Position numbers and translations under genes: made by a program. The notes under the pieces were generated by a model. That model was not told where the DNA came from, did no database searches, and was given only the letters and a program-made list of their open reading frames with translations. This document shows, piece by piece, positions 9,092 to 17,256 of a stretch of DNA of 64,000 nucleotides; within the stretch, counting starts at the first letter, position 1; the number at the start of each line of letters is the position of its first letter. Origin of the DNA: Heterostelium multicystogenum (Eukaryota > Evosea > Eumycetozoa > Acytosteliales > Acytosteliaceae); NCBI GenBank assembly GCA_003667245.1, contig RCNN01000132.1, positions 1 through 64,000 on the forward strand, in the 5' to 3' direction.

Positions 9092-10353
9092 TGTACGGAC
9101 CGGACACATGGTGGACACATGTACGGGGACATGGTTGACACATTATGAACCGTAATCAGGCTGTTTCACGTCGATCGTTCGCAAAAAATGATGGCAGAAA
9201 TAGACGTCAAATAGCCCGTCACTTTCAGTGTTGGGACGTAGTGCGATGTGATGTCCGGCCAGGCCTTTGGCGATCCTGAAATAGCGCTTCTGAAACTTAA
9301 ATCGGCTGTGATAAACCTTGGCCTTTAAATCGTCCGGCCCGTACTCAAACGCCAAAAGCGTCTCCGGATAAGCCCAGGGGCTTTCTCGGTATCGGTCCAT
9401 TGGAACCTTGTAACCCAGGGCTTGATGAGGGCGTTGATGGTTATAAACCTCTCGCCATTGATCAAGATTTGTTTGCGCTTCTGCAAGCGTCCGAAAATGG
9501 CGGCCGTTGAGCACTTCAGCCTTGAGTGACCGATGAAATCGTTCGATTTTCCCATTGGTTTGAGGGTGGAAAGGCCGACTGAAACTTACTCTGATACCTA
9601 GGCGAACGAGCCAGATACTCAGTTCCGTGATCTCCCCCGGATTACGCGGAGAGCCCCATGGGGGCCCGTTATCGACGTTGATGCGAGCTGGTAAACCGTA
9701 GCGCCGAAAAACCGCGATCAACTGCTCCTGTACCGTGGCTGTGCGCTCGTTGGCACAGGCTTTGATTGCCAAGTTGAAACGAGAATGGTCGTCCAAAACA
9801 GTTAGCGGATGGCATCGGCCTTGTTGTGTTGGGAAATGCCCTTTGAAATCCATCTGCCAAAGATCATTGGGCGCGTCGTGTTCAAACCTCAACCTTGCTG
9901 CCTGTAACTCTTTCGGGACCGTTTGAACCAAACCATGGCGATGTAAGACATTGGTGACAGTGCTAGGAGCGATACGCTTATCTAACAGATTGCTGATCGT
10001 GCGGCCGCCCCAGGCTGGATGCTCCCGCCTAATTGCCAAGACTTCAGTCTCCAGCGCGTGCTTGGTAAGTTTTGGGCTAGTGGCTGGCCTGCGGGATTTC
10101 TCCAGCAGACCTTGCTGGCCTTGTTCTTCGTAGCGACCGAGCCACTTGTACGCGGTTTGGGGACTGATACCGAACCGTCGACACAGTTCTCGTTTATTGC
10201 TGCCGGGTTGCCGGGCTAAGGCAACGAACTCTTTTTTCAGGCTCATGGCGTCTCTCGTATTCCAGGGCATGATGGTTTTCCGGCGTAGTTAGCTCGCCGA
10301 AAAGTGTCAACCATGTCCCCGTACACCCGTCAACCATGTGTCCGGTCCGTACA
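9092..10353 (-). mobile_element. IS481-family insertion sequence, 1262 bp, 7-bp target duplication
   Basis: Both ends read TGTACGGACCGG inward and agree for about 21 bases. A second, subterminal copy of a related motif (TGTACGGGGACATGG) lies inside each end and probably serves as an additional transposase site. The flanking duplication is CGCTTTT (9085-9091 and 10354-10360). This is the loop of a hairpin in the host repeat. Confidence 0.9.
9143..10270 (-). CDS. IS481-family transposase
   Basis: An intact 375-aa protein. The N-terminal helix-turn-helix reads ELCRRFGISPQTAYKWLGRY, followed by the LLEKSRRP linker. The rve-type catalytic core has DLWQMDFKGHF (D), INVDNGPPWG (D) and TNGKIERFHRSLKAEV (E). 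The C-terminus resembles other IS481 members (YNHQRPHQALGYKVP). The start MPWNTRDAMSLKKEF is typical of the family. It is one of the few long frames here without an indel. Confidence 0.93.
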   Translation of the reverse strand: MPWNTRDAMSLKKEFVALARQPGSNKRELCRRFGISPQTAYKWLGRYEEQGQQGLLEKSRRPATSPKLTKHALETEVLAIRREHPAWGGRTISNLLDKRIAPSTVTNVLHRHGLVQTVPKELQAARLRFEHDAPNDLWQMDFKGHFPTQQGRCHPLTVLDDHSRFNLAIKACANERTATVQEQLIAVFRRYGLPARINVDNGPPWGSPRNPGEITELSIWLVRLGIRVSFSRPFHPQTNGKIERFHRSLKAEVLNGRHFRTLAEAQTNLDQWREVYNHQRPHQALGYKVPMDRYRESPWAYPETLLAFEYGPDDLKAKVYHSRFKFQKRYFRIAKGLAGHHIALRPNTESDGLFDVYFCHHFLRTIDVKQPDYGS

Positions 10354-10446
10354 CGCTTTTGCAAAGTGACTCGCTGTAAGAGCGAAACCATAGGTGGCCG
10401 TTACCTAAATAACGGATATGTACCCACCTCAAACCAGCACAAAACG

Positions 10447-11100
10447 TCACACCCAATGATGAATCGGCCACCCAGCCTTCTCAGCATGCGCCCGCAGCAC
10501 CGGGTCCGGATTCACCACCTGCGGGTTCTCCACCTTCAGCAACAGCGGCAAATCATTGCGCGAATCCGAGTAGAAGTACGCCCCATCAAGGTGCTCACCT
10601 TCCTGCTCCAGCCATTCCATCAGGCGAGTGATCTTGCCTTCGCGGTACGTCAGTACACCCGTGGTCTTGCCGCTGTACACCCCATGAGCAACGTCCAGCT
10701 CGATCCCCAGCACTTCATCAATGCCGATACGCGCCGCAATCGGCTTGACCAGGTGCGTCCCCGACGCCGAGATCACCAAAATCCGGTCACCATTCTTGCG
10801 GTGCTGTGCAATGGTACGGGTGGCTTCGCTGTAGATCAGCGGCTCGATAACGTCTTCCACCCACGGCTCTACAAGGTGCTCGATCTCTTCCGGCGTGCGG
10901 CCAATCATCGGCTCCAGGCTGAAGTCCATGAAATCCTCCATGGCCAGCTCACCGCGGCTGTAGGCCGCCATCAGTTCGTCGTTCTTGCGCATGAACGACT
11001 CACCATCCACCCAGCCCAGGCGGCCCATCTGCTCGCTCCACAGGGTGGCGCAGTCGCCGTGGATCAGGGTGTCGTCCAGATCAAAAATTACCAATGCCAT
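10447..11100 (-). CDS. HAD-IB family phosphatase (SerB-like)
   Basis: An intact 217-aa protein. HAD motif I is FDLDDTLIHGD (nucleophile and acid Asp), motif II is ILVISASGTH, and motif III/IV is the Lys before the cap return plus YFYSDSRNDLPLL. Subfamily IB includes phosphoserine and phosphocholine/phosphoethanolamine phosphatases. It is the last gene of the minus-strand ABC operon, 29 bases after the ATPase gene. Inferred role: releases phosphate from the imported compound; the exact substrate cannot be read from the sequence. Confidence 0.8.
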   Translation of the reverse strand: MALVIFDLDDTLIHGDCATLWSEQMGRLGWVDGESFMRKNDELMAAYSRGELAMEDFMDFSLEPMIGRTPEEIEHLVEPWVEDVIEPLIYSEATRTIAQHRKNGDRILVISASGTHLVKPIAARIGIDEVLGIELDVAHGVYSGKTTGVLTYREGKITRLMEWLEQEGEHLDGAYFYSDSRNDLPLLLKVENPQVVNPDPVLRAHAEKAGWPIHHWV

Positions 11101-11129
11101 CTGTCACGCTCTCTCAAATAAATCGTGCG

Positions 11130-12119
11130 TCAGGCTACTTCACACAACGCACTTGGGTCGATGGAAAGTGCCAATCTCTGACCATCCGGGTGCAGATCGT
11201 CAGCCGAGCGGTTAAGCACATCCACCACCAATTCCACGCCCCGGGCTTCGATGCGGTAGCGAATCACGTTGCCCAACAGGCTGTGGCTGCGCACCAACGC
11301 ATCCAGCTCACCGCTGCGGCTGAGCTCAATGGCCTCCGGGCGAATGGCGATGCGCCCGGTGATCGGACGCTGCAACAGTTTGCTGGCCTTGTCGGCGTCC
11401 AGCAGGTTGTAGTTGCCGATAAAGCCTGCGGCGAACACATCCACCGGCGCGGTGTAGAGGGTCTCGGCATCGCCGCTCTGTACGATCTTGCCCTGGTTCA
11501 TCAGGAAGATCCGGTCGGACATGGTCAGGGCTTCTTCCTGGTCATGGGTCACGAAGATGGTGGTCAGGCCCAGCTCACGCTGGATCTGGCGAATCTGTTC
11601 ACGCAGGTGCTTGCGAATCCGTGCATCGAGGGCCGACAACGGCTCGTCGAGCAACAGCAAGCGCGGGCGCGTCACCAGCGAGCGGGCGAGAGCCACGCGC
11701 TGGCACTGGCCGCCGGACATCTGGTGCGGGTAGCGGCCGGCGAGTTCTTTCAGCTCCACCAGTTGCAACACTTCCTGCACGCGTTTGTGGCTGTCGTCGG
11801 CATTGACCTTCTGCATGCGCAGGCCGAAGGCGACGTTCTGTTCCACCGTCATGTTGGGGAACAGCGCGTAGCTCTGGAACACCATGCCGATATGCCGTTT
11901 CTGTGGGCTCAGCGGGACGATGTCCTGGCCATCCAGCAGGATTTTCCCGCTGTCCACCGAGGTCAGGCCGGCGATGCAGCGCAGCAGGGTCGACTTGCCG
12001 CAGCCCGACGGGCCAAGCAGGGTGACGAATTCGCCCTTGGCGATTTCGCAGTTGATGTCACTGAATACCGGCGTACCGGCGTAGCCTTTCTGCAGGTGTT
12101 GGACGCTGACGAAGCTCAT
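11130..12119 (-). CDS. ABC transporter ATP-binding protein (PotA/PhnT-like)
   Basis: An intact 329-aa protein. Walker A is GPSGCGKST, the Q-loop region is GMVFQSYALFPNMTVEQN, the signature is MSGGQCQRVALARSL, Walker B is RLLLLDEPLSALD, and the switch His is in IFVTHDQEEA. A C-terminal TOBE-like regulatory region follows (RIAIRPEAIELSR). It hydrolyses ATP for the two permeases; its start overlaps the stop of the preceding permease gene (ATGA). Confidence 0.88.
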   Translation of the reverse strand: MSFVSVQHLQKGYAGTPVFSDINCEIAKGEFVTLLGPSGCGKSTLLRCIAGLTSVDSGKILLDGQDIVPLSPQKRHIGMVFQSYALFPNMTVEQNVAFGLRMQKVNADDSHKRVQEVLQLVELKELAGRYPHQMSGGQCQRVALARSLVTRPRLLLLDEPLSALDARIRKHLREQIRQIQRELGLTTIFVTHDQEEALTMSDRIFLMNQGKIVQSGDAETLYTAPVDVFAAGFIGNYNLLDADKASKLLQRPITGRIAIRPEAIELSRSGELDALVRSHSLLGNVIRYRIEARGVELVVDVLNRSADDLHPDGQRLALSIDPSALCEVA

Positions 12120-12916
12120 TGGCTTTTGTCCTTGTTCAAGATGTTGGCGGCCCAGGTCAGCACCAGCACGAAGAAGAAATAGGAGATCACCAGGGCACTG
12201 GTGAAGTGGCCGCTGCTGTTACGCATATTGTTGAGGTACACCTGCAGGGTTTCGTAGCGGGTGCCCACCAGGATGTTGGCGAACACGAACTCGCCGAACA
12301 GGAACGAGAACGACAGCAGCAATGCCACCATCAAGCCCTTGCGCAGGTTCGGCAGCACCACCAGGAACGCCGCCTGGAAGGTGCTGGCACCGAGCAGTTG
12401 GGCGGCGTCCATCAGGTCCCGCAGGTTGATCGCTTGCAGGTTGTTGGTGATCGCCCGGTACATGAACGGCAGCGCCACGGTGAAGTAGCAACCGATCAGG
12501 ATCCACGGCGTACCCACCATCGCAAATGGCCCCGAGCCGTAGAGCTGCAACAGCCCCACCGACGACACCACCGGCGGCACTGCGAAGGGCAGCAGGATCA
12601 AAATGTTCATCAGCGCGTCGAGTTTTGGAAAGTGGTAATGCACCACAAACAGCAGCGGCAGGATCAGCACCACCGACAAGATCAGCGCGCCAACGCACAC
12701 CAGCAGCGACTGGCCGAAGGCATTCAGGAAGCGCGGGTCACTCCACAGTTGGATATACCATTTAAAGGTAAAGCCGGATGGCAGGATGGTCGCCGACCAA
12801 CTGCTGGCGATGGAGTAGACCAGGGTGCCGAGCAACGGCAGCACCAGGATTGCAAACAACAGATACACCACTACGCGGTGGTAGAGGGCGGCCGAGCCAG
12901 GTTCAGCGCGAGACAT
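12116..12916 (-). CDS. ABC transporter permease 2
   Basis: An intact 266-aa inner-membrane protein with about six hydrophobic segments (VVVYLLFAILVLPLLGTLVY first). The binding-protein-dependent transport signature is near residues 165-190 (DLMDAAQLLGASTFQAAFLV), which contacts the ATPase. It overlaps the next gene by four bases and the previous one by fourteen, a tightly coupled operon. Confidence 0.87.
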   Translation of the reverse strand: MSRAEPGSAALYHRVVVYLLFAILVLPLLGTLVYSIASSWSATILPSGFTFKWYIQLWSDPRFLNAFGQSLLVCVGALILSVVLILPLLFVVHYHFPKLDALMNILILLPFAVPPVVSSVGLLQLYGSGPFAMVGTPWILIGCYFTVALPFMYRAITNNLQAINLRDLMDAAQLLGASTFQAAFLVVLPNLRKGLMVALLLSFSFLFGEFVFANILVGTRYETLQVYLNNMRNSSGHFTSALVISYFFFVLVLTWAANILNKDKSQ

Positions 12917-13748
12917 GGTAGCTCCTCTTGAGCAGCAGTTGATGGACCACGGTCACCACGGTCATCAGCGCCACCAGCACCACGGCCAGGGCACTGGCCA
13001 TGTTCGGGTCCAGGGAAATATCGCCGGAGACCATCGCCGCGATGCGGATCGGCAGCACGTTGAAGTTGCCGGTGGTCAGCGCGTACACCGTGGCGTAGGC
13101 GCCGAGAGCGTTGGCCAGCAGGATCACGAAGGTGCCCAGCAGCGCCGGGGTCAGCACCGGCAGACCGATGTGCCGCCAGTACTGCCAGCCGTCCGCGCCG
13201 AGCAATGAAGCAGACTCGCGCCAGTCTTCACGCAGTGCATCAAAGGCCGGGTAGAGCAGCAACACGCCGAGGGGAATCTGGAAGTAGGTATAAAGGATGA
13301 TCAGGCCGGTCTTGGAGTACAGGTTGAAGTCCTGAATGATCCCCGCCTGCTTGAGCATGATGGTGATGCTGCCGTTGAACCCCAGCAGGATGATGAAGGC
13401 GAAGGCCAGGGGTACGCCGGCAAAATTGCTGGTCATGTTGGCGAACGCGGTCACGAAATTGCGCAGCGGCCCGTCGACCCGGCGCAGCGAGTAGCTGCCG
13501 AGTACGGCGATGATGATCCCGAACACGCTGGAGTAGAAACTGATTTCCAGGCTGTACTGGATCGCCTGCATATAGAACTTCGAGCTGAAGATCTTGCTGA
13601 AGTTGGCCAGGCCCCAGCCGAACTCTTCGGACTGGACGCTGCTGATCATCACCCACACCAGCGGGGCGATTTCGAACACGATAAAGAAGATGGCGAAGGG
13701 CACCAGGCACAAGGCGGCCAGCCATTTGCCGCGGATCACTGAATTCAC
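12903..13748 (-). CDS. ABC transporter permease 1
   Basis: Six predicted membrane segments, and an EAA-type loop at DWRESASLLGADGWQYWRHI. GTG at 13748 (VNSVIRGKWLAAL) is chosen because it overlaps the stop of the upstream hydrolase gene (GTGA). The longer in-frame extension upstream would overlap that gene heavily. It forms a heterodimer with the following permease. Confidence 0.85.
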   Translation of the reverse strand: MNSVIRGKWLAALCLVPFAIFFIVFEIAPLVWVMISSVQSEEFGWGLANFSKIFSSKFYMQAIQYSLEISFYSSVFGIIIAVLGSYSLRRVDGPLRNFVTAFANMTSNFAGVPLAFAFIILLGFNGSITIMLKQAGIIQDFNLYSKTGLIILYTYFQIPLGVLLLYPAFDALREDWRESASLLGADGWQYWRHIGLPVLTPALLGTFVILLANALGAYATVYALTTGNFNVLPIRIAAMVSGDISLDPNMASALAVVLVALMTVVTVVHQLLLKRSYHVSR

Positions 13749-14552
13749 TTCAACAGCTCCCGGCATACAGGTTTGTCGTGGGGTACACCCAACAGCTCGC
13801 AGACGGTGCCGCACAGCTCGGTTTGTTTGGGCGTGGCGTGGGTGTCGAGGCTGAAGGCATCACCCAGCACAAACAGCGGCACTTCCCGTTCTTCCGGCAG
13901 CAGGCCGTTGTGGGAGCGGTCGTTGTTTCATGCCGTGGTCGGCCGTCACCAGCACCTGGTAACCGGCGTCGAGCCAGCCTTGCAGGTAGTCGGCGAGGAT
14001 GATGTCGGCCGAGCGCGCGCTGTTGCGGTATTGCGGGGTGTCGAGGCCGTGCTTGTGGCCGGCATCGTCGATGTTCATCGGGTGCACCACCAGGAAATTC
14101 GGCGCGTGTTTGAGGCGCAGGCTTTCGGCGTCGGCAAACAGGTGCGAGTCCGGGTAATGGTCATTCCAGTAGAAATGCCCGTGCTGGATCGCCAGGGCCG
14201 GGTCGCTGGTATGCCGATCCCGGGCGGCGATAAAGGGCGAGCGGTTATACAACTCGCTGACCCAGTGATAAGCCGCCGCCGCCGTGGATAAACCGGCGTC
14301 GGTGGCGTAATGGAAAATGCTGCGCTGGTTGGACAGGCGCGAGACGTTGTTGTGGACGATGCCGCTCTCGATCGGCGGGACGCCGGTGAGGATGCATTCG
14401 TACAGTGGCCGGGACAGGGCCGGCAGTTCACATTCCAGTTTGTACAGTGCTGCGCGTCCTGCGCCGACATAGGCCTGCAAGTGCCCCATGGCGTGTCGGG
14501 CAACCTCGTAATTCAGGCCGTCGAGCACGACAAGGATGACGTTGTGCTTCAT
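13745..14552 (-). CDS. Alkaline-phosphatase-superfamily phosphodiesterase/hydrolase (one frameshift)
   Basis: It begins MKHNVILVVLDGLNYEVARH, where the Asp is a metal ligand. ELPALSRPLYECILTGVPP holds the nucleophile region, HPMNIDDAGHKHG holds an Asp and a His ligand, and VTADHGM the DH pair. After a frame change near 13925 it continues RSHNGLLPEEREVPLFVLGD to CELLGVPHDKPVCRELLK. There is no signal peptide, so it acts in the cytoplasm on the imported compound. It is a member of the nucleotide pyrophosphatase/phosphonoacetate hydrolase fold. It lies between the binding-protein and permease genes. Confidence 0.8.
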
Positions 14553-14613
14553 AGGGCTGGGGCTCCGCAACAAATAGGCTTGACTCGGTTTTTCGGTTGG
14601 AACACCGATCAAA

Positions 14614-14703
14614 TGTGGGAGCTGGCTTGCCTGCGATAGCGGTGTGTCAGTCGACAATGCTGCTGAATGTCATACCGCTGTCGCAGGCAAGCCAGCTCCC
14701 ACA
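14614..14703. repeat. Stand-alone REPIN between binding-protein and hydrolase genes
   Basis: TGTGGGAGCTGGCTTGCC and GGCAAGCCAGCTCCCACA face each other across about 55 bases. It lies within the operon, downstream of the binding-protein gene, where such hairpins often stabilise the upstream mRNA segment. It is a different REP class (AGCTGGC) from copies A, B and D. Confidence 0.88.
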
Positions 14704-14738
14704 CTGACCGCGTTCCACTTGAACAGGCGTGTTAAGCC

Positions 14739-15808
14739 TTATTGCATATTGATGATGACTTCTTCCTGCCACTTCTGCGGCAGTGCCTTGGAGGTCTTCT
14801 CCCAAGCGTCGGCGTCCTTGATCGGCGTGACTTTCTTGTACTGCTCGTTAGGCAGCAGCTTGGCCTGTACGTCGGCTGGCAAGGTCAGGTGCTCGGCACG
14901 GATCGGCCGTGCATTGCCACGCGCCAGGTTGGTCTGGCCGGCGTCGCTGAAGATGTATTCGCGGGTCAGCTTGGCGGCGTTCGGGTGCTTGGCGTATTTG
15001 TTGATGATGGTGGTGTAGCCGGAAATCACCGAGCCGTCCGATGGGATCAGCACCACGTAGTCATCCGGGTTGGCCATCTTGGCCTTGTAGCTCAGGCCGT
15101 TGAAGTCCCAGACCACGCCCACTTCCACTTCGCCTTTTTCCATGGTGGCGATGGTTGGGTTGGCCAGCGACAGGCGGCCTTGCTTGGCGATGTCGGCGAA
15201 CATCAGCAGCGCCGGCTGAATGTTCTTCTCGTCGCCACCGTTGGCCAGTGCGGCGGCGAGTACGCCGTTGGCCGCCTGGGCGGCGGTGCTCACGTCACCG
15301 ATGGAAACCTTGTATTTGCCGGTCTTCAGGTCAGCCCAGCTTTTCGGAGCTTCGGAGCCGTGCAACAGCTTTTTGTTGACGATAAAGGCGATGGTGCCGG
15401 TGTAGGCGAGGGCCCAGTTACCGTCCTTGTCTTTCGCCCAATCCGGGACTTGTGCCCAGGTGGTCGGTTTTGTACGGTTGGGTAACGCCCTGTTTCACCG
15501 CGATCGGGCCGAAGGCTGCACCCACGTCGCCGATGTCGGCGCTGGCGTTGTCTTTCTCTGCCGCAAACTTGGCGACTTCCTGGGCGGAGCTCATGTCGGT
15601 GTCGATGTGCTTGAGGCCGTAGGTCTTGGCCAGGTCGTCCCAGGTGCCTTTCCAGTTGGCCCAGTCATCGGGCATGCCGACGCTGTTGACGGCGCCTTCC
15701 GCTTTCGCGGCGGCTTCCAGGGTTTTTAGATCGGTATCAGCGGCCATGGCGGCGGTGCACATGGCAATGGTCGAGCCTAACAGTGATGCCAGGAAAAGCT
15801 GTTTTCAT
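14739..15808 (-). CDS. ABC transporter periplasmic substrate-binding protein (frameshifts)
   Basis: Signal peptide: MKTAF, then after a frame change near 15797, LASLLGSTIAMCTAAMAAD. The mature protein is a type-2 periplasmic-binding fold of the iron/phosphonate/polyamine group (LKTLEAAAKAEGAVNSVGMP, SADIGDVGAAFGPIAVKQGV, VEVGVVWDFNGLSYKAK, GYTTIINKYAKHPNAAKL). A second frame change lies near 15468. It is the first gene of the operon and divergent from the GntR regulator. A phosphonate or phosphate-ester ligand is inferred from the neighbours only. Confidence 0.82.
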
Positions 15809-16159
15809 CCGAAGCTCCTTTGGGCGTTTTCAACGCTGCGTTTTTATCGACGTTTGCGGTGGTGTTGGTCTAGGTCAGCAATACACGAGCCAATTTAGGC
15901 GTGGCGGATGACAGTTTCATGTCGATGTCGTTTTTTGTTGGCCTGGACGGGGGATCACCGGGTAAGCGTAGACCATGCCCAACCGCCCGGAAGCCTTGGA
16001 CTTGGCCGATGTATTGCAGGTCTTGTGGCAGGACGTCGCGAGGCGCTGTCATCTGTCGGTCATGTGCAATGCCTAGGCTTGCACGCAACAGCAGAGGCGC
16101 GTTTAGCGGGCGTTTTGTGCACCTGAATAGTGCTGGTCTAGTCCAGATAGGTAACGTTG
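15809..16159. promoter_or_regulatory. Divergent promoter region with two PhnF/HutC-type operators
   Basis: The 351-base gap between the ABC operon and its regulator holds TGGTCTAGGTCA (15866-15877) and TGGTCTAGTCCA (16134-16145). Both are near-palindromes of the form TGGTcTAGaCCA. That matches the operators I know for GntR/HutC-subfamily phosphonate regulators (PhnF, PhnR). One site is next to each gene start, the pattern expected for control of both. No gene is seen in between. Confidence 0.7.
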
Positions 16160-16873
16160 ATGCGTGATGAGGCAACCAAGGCGGTGACAACCATTGGCCT
16201 GGCGCTGCAAGAGCAGATCGACCATGGCTTGTTGGCGCCTGCCAGTAAGCTGCCGGCCGAGCGCAAGCTCAGCGAGTTGTTTGGTACCACCCGGATTACG
16301 GTGCGGGAAGCCTTGTTACAACTTGAGGCACAAGGGCAGATTTATCGCGAGGAGCGGCGGGGGTGGTTTGTGTCGCCGCCCAGGCTTGCCTATAACCTGA
16401 TGCAGCGCAGTCATTTTCACGCGATGGTGAGTGCCCAGGGTCGGGTGCCGTCGACCGAGGTGATTTCGGCGCGGTTGCAGCCGGCTTCGGCGGCGGTGTG
16501 TGCGTGGTTGCAGTTGCCGGCGTTGTCCAGCGTGATTCAGATTTGCCGGGGGCGCAGGATTGATGGGCGGTTGGTGTTGTATGTGGAGCACTATCTGAAC
16601 CCGCAGTATTTTCCGGGGATTCTGGGGTGTGATTTGAATCAGTCGATTACGGAGTTGTATGCGCGGGTGTATGACTTGCACTACGGGCGGGTGCGGTTTG
16701 AGATTGTGCCGACGTCATTGCAGGTTGAGGCTGCGGCGGCGTTGAGGGTGTCGGTGGGGAGCCCGGGGTTGCGGATTGCTCGGGTTAATTATGATCAGCA
16801 TGAGCGGTTGATTGATTGTGATCTGGAGTTTTGGCGGCATGATGCGATTCATGTGGGGGTGGATGTGGTTTGA
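16160..16873 (+). CDS. GntR/HutC-family (UTRA) transcriptional regulator, PhnF/PhnR-like
   Basis: An intact 237-aa protein. The N-terminal winged helix reads LPAERKLSELFGTTRITVREALLQLEAQG. The C-terminal UTRA ligand domain (about residues 85-237) contains RRIDGRLVLYVEHYLNPQYFPG and ends LRIARVNYDQHERLIDCDLEFWRHDAI. ATG at 16160 is preferred to TTG at 16157. The operator 16134-16145 is only 14 bases upstream, implying autorepression. Divergent from the ABC operon it probably controls. Confidence 0.85.
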   Translation: MRDEATKAVTTIGLALQEQIDHGLLAPASKLPAERKLSELFGTTRITVREALLQLEAQGQIYREERRGWFVSPPRLAYNLMQRSHFHAMVSAQGRVPSTEVISARLQPASAAVCAWLQLPALSSVIQICRGRRIDGRLVLYVEHYLNPQYFPGILGCDLNQSITELYARVYDLHYGRVRFEIVPTSLQVEAAAALRVSVGSPGLRIARVNYDQHERLIDCDLEFWRHDAIHVGVDVV

Positions 16874-16884
16874 CGTTTTGCCTG

Positions 16885-17256
16885 TGTGTATCCGTTATTT
16901 TAGGTCACGGCGGCTTTTGGTTCCGCTCTCACAGCGGCTCACTTTTGAACAGCTGGAATGCCGGCCCAGCCCCAAGTAAGCACAGGGCTTTACCCCGATG
17001 ACCCGAGTGTTAGAGCAAAAGCAGAGCCGCTTTATGTGGGAGCGGGCTTGCTCGCGAAAAACCTGAGGGCGCCGCGTTGAGTCAGGATACCCACGTCATC
17101 GTTAACGACCTTCGCGAGCAAACCCGCTCCCACATTTGGATCGTGTCCGCCTTTGGGTTTGCTGTTGCTTCACCACACTTAAGCCCGAGCGAGGTGCAGA
17201 GTGGTGGGGCAAGAGCGGAACCCTAGGCGGCCGTTACCTGAATAACGGATATACCC
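16885..17256. repeat. Composite REPIN-centred element, copy B (shortened)
   Basis: It keeps the outer ends of both arms (GTGTATCCGTTATTTTAGG on the left, CGGATATACCC on the right), the CCGCTCTCACAGCGG hairpin on the left, and a central REPIN (17035-17134). Most of both arm interiors is missing, giving about 372 bp. The right end is flush with the amidohydrolase stop codon at 17257. It separates convergent genes. Confidence 0.8.
17035..17134. repeat. REPIN at the centre of copy B
   Basis: TGTGGGAGCGGGCTTGC at the left and an inverted GCAAACCCGCTCCCACA at the right (one mismatch), 100 bp, with the same spacer type as in copies A and D (GTCATCGTTAACGACC). Confidence 0.88.

Larger units (their letters stand above)
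6869..10425. repeat. Composite palindromic REPIN-centred element, copy A (with two IS)
   Basis: Terminal sequences GGGTGTATATCCG (left) and CGGATATGTACCC (right) are inverted. The left arm (X type) is cut at 6920 by an IS4-family element and the right arm (Y type) at 9091 by an IS481-family element. Without the IS copies and one target duplication each, about 811 bp remain. A REPIN (8709-8808) sits in the middle. Copy A is inverted relative to copies C and D (X arm first). It lies between the convergent oxidoreductase and HAD genes and fills the gap. The ORFs that can be read in it are by-products of the structured repeat, not genes. Confidence 0.85.

Noticed and set aside
8354..9143. Several small proteins (for example GHPWPRTANPASC-type frames) in the repeat, also at 29744-30570 and 39582-40500
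   Set aside because: These frames recur only because the repeat recurs; covariation acts on base pairing and not codons, frames occur on both strands, and no ribosome-binding sites are seen.
6869..10425. Composite element as a CRISPR array
   Set aside because: There are no evenly spaced short direct repeats with unique spacers; the repeats are inverted and structured.
6869..10425. The two IS copies as ends of a composite transposon
   Set aside because: They are of unrelated families, each has its own target duplication, and the DNA between them is simply the host repeat.
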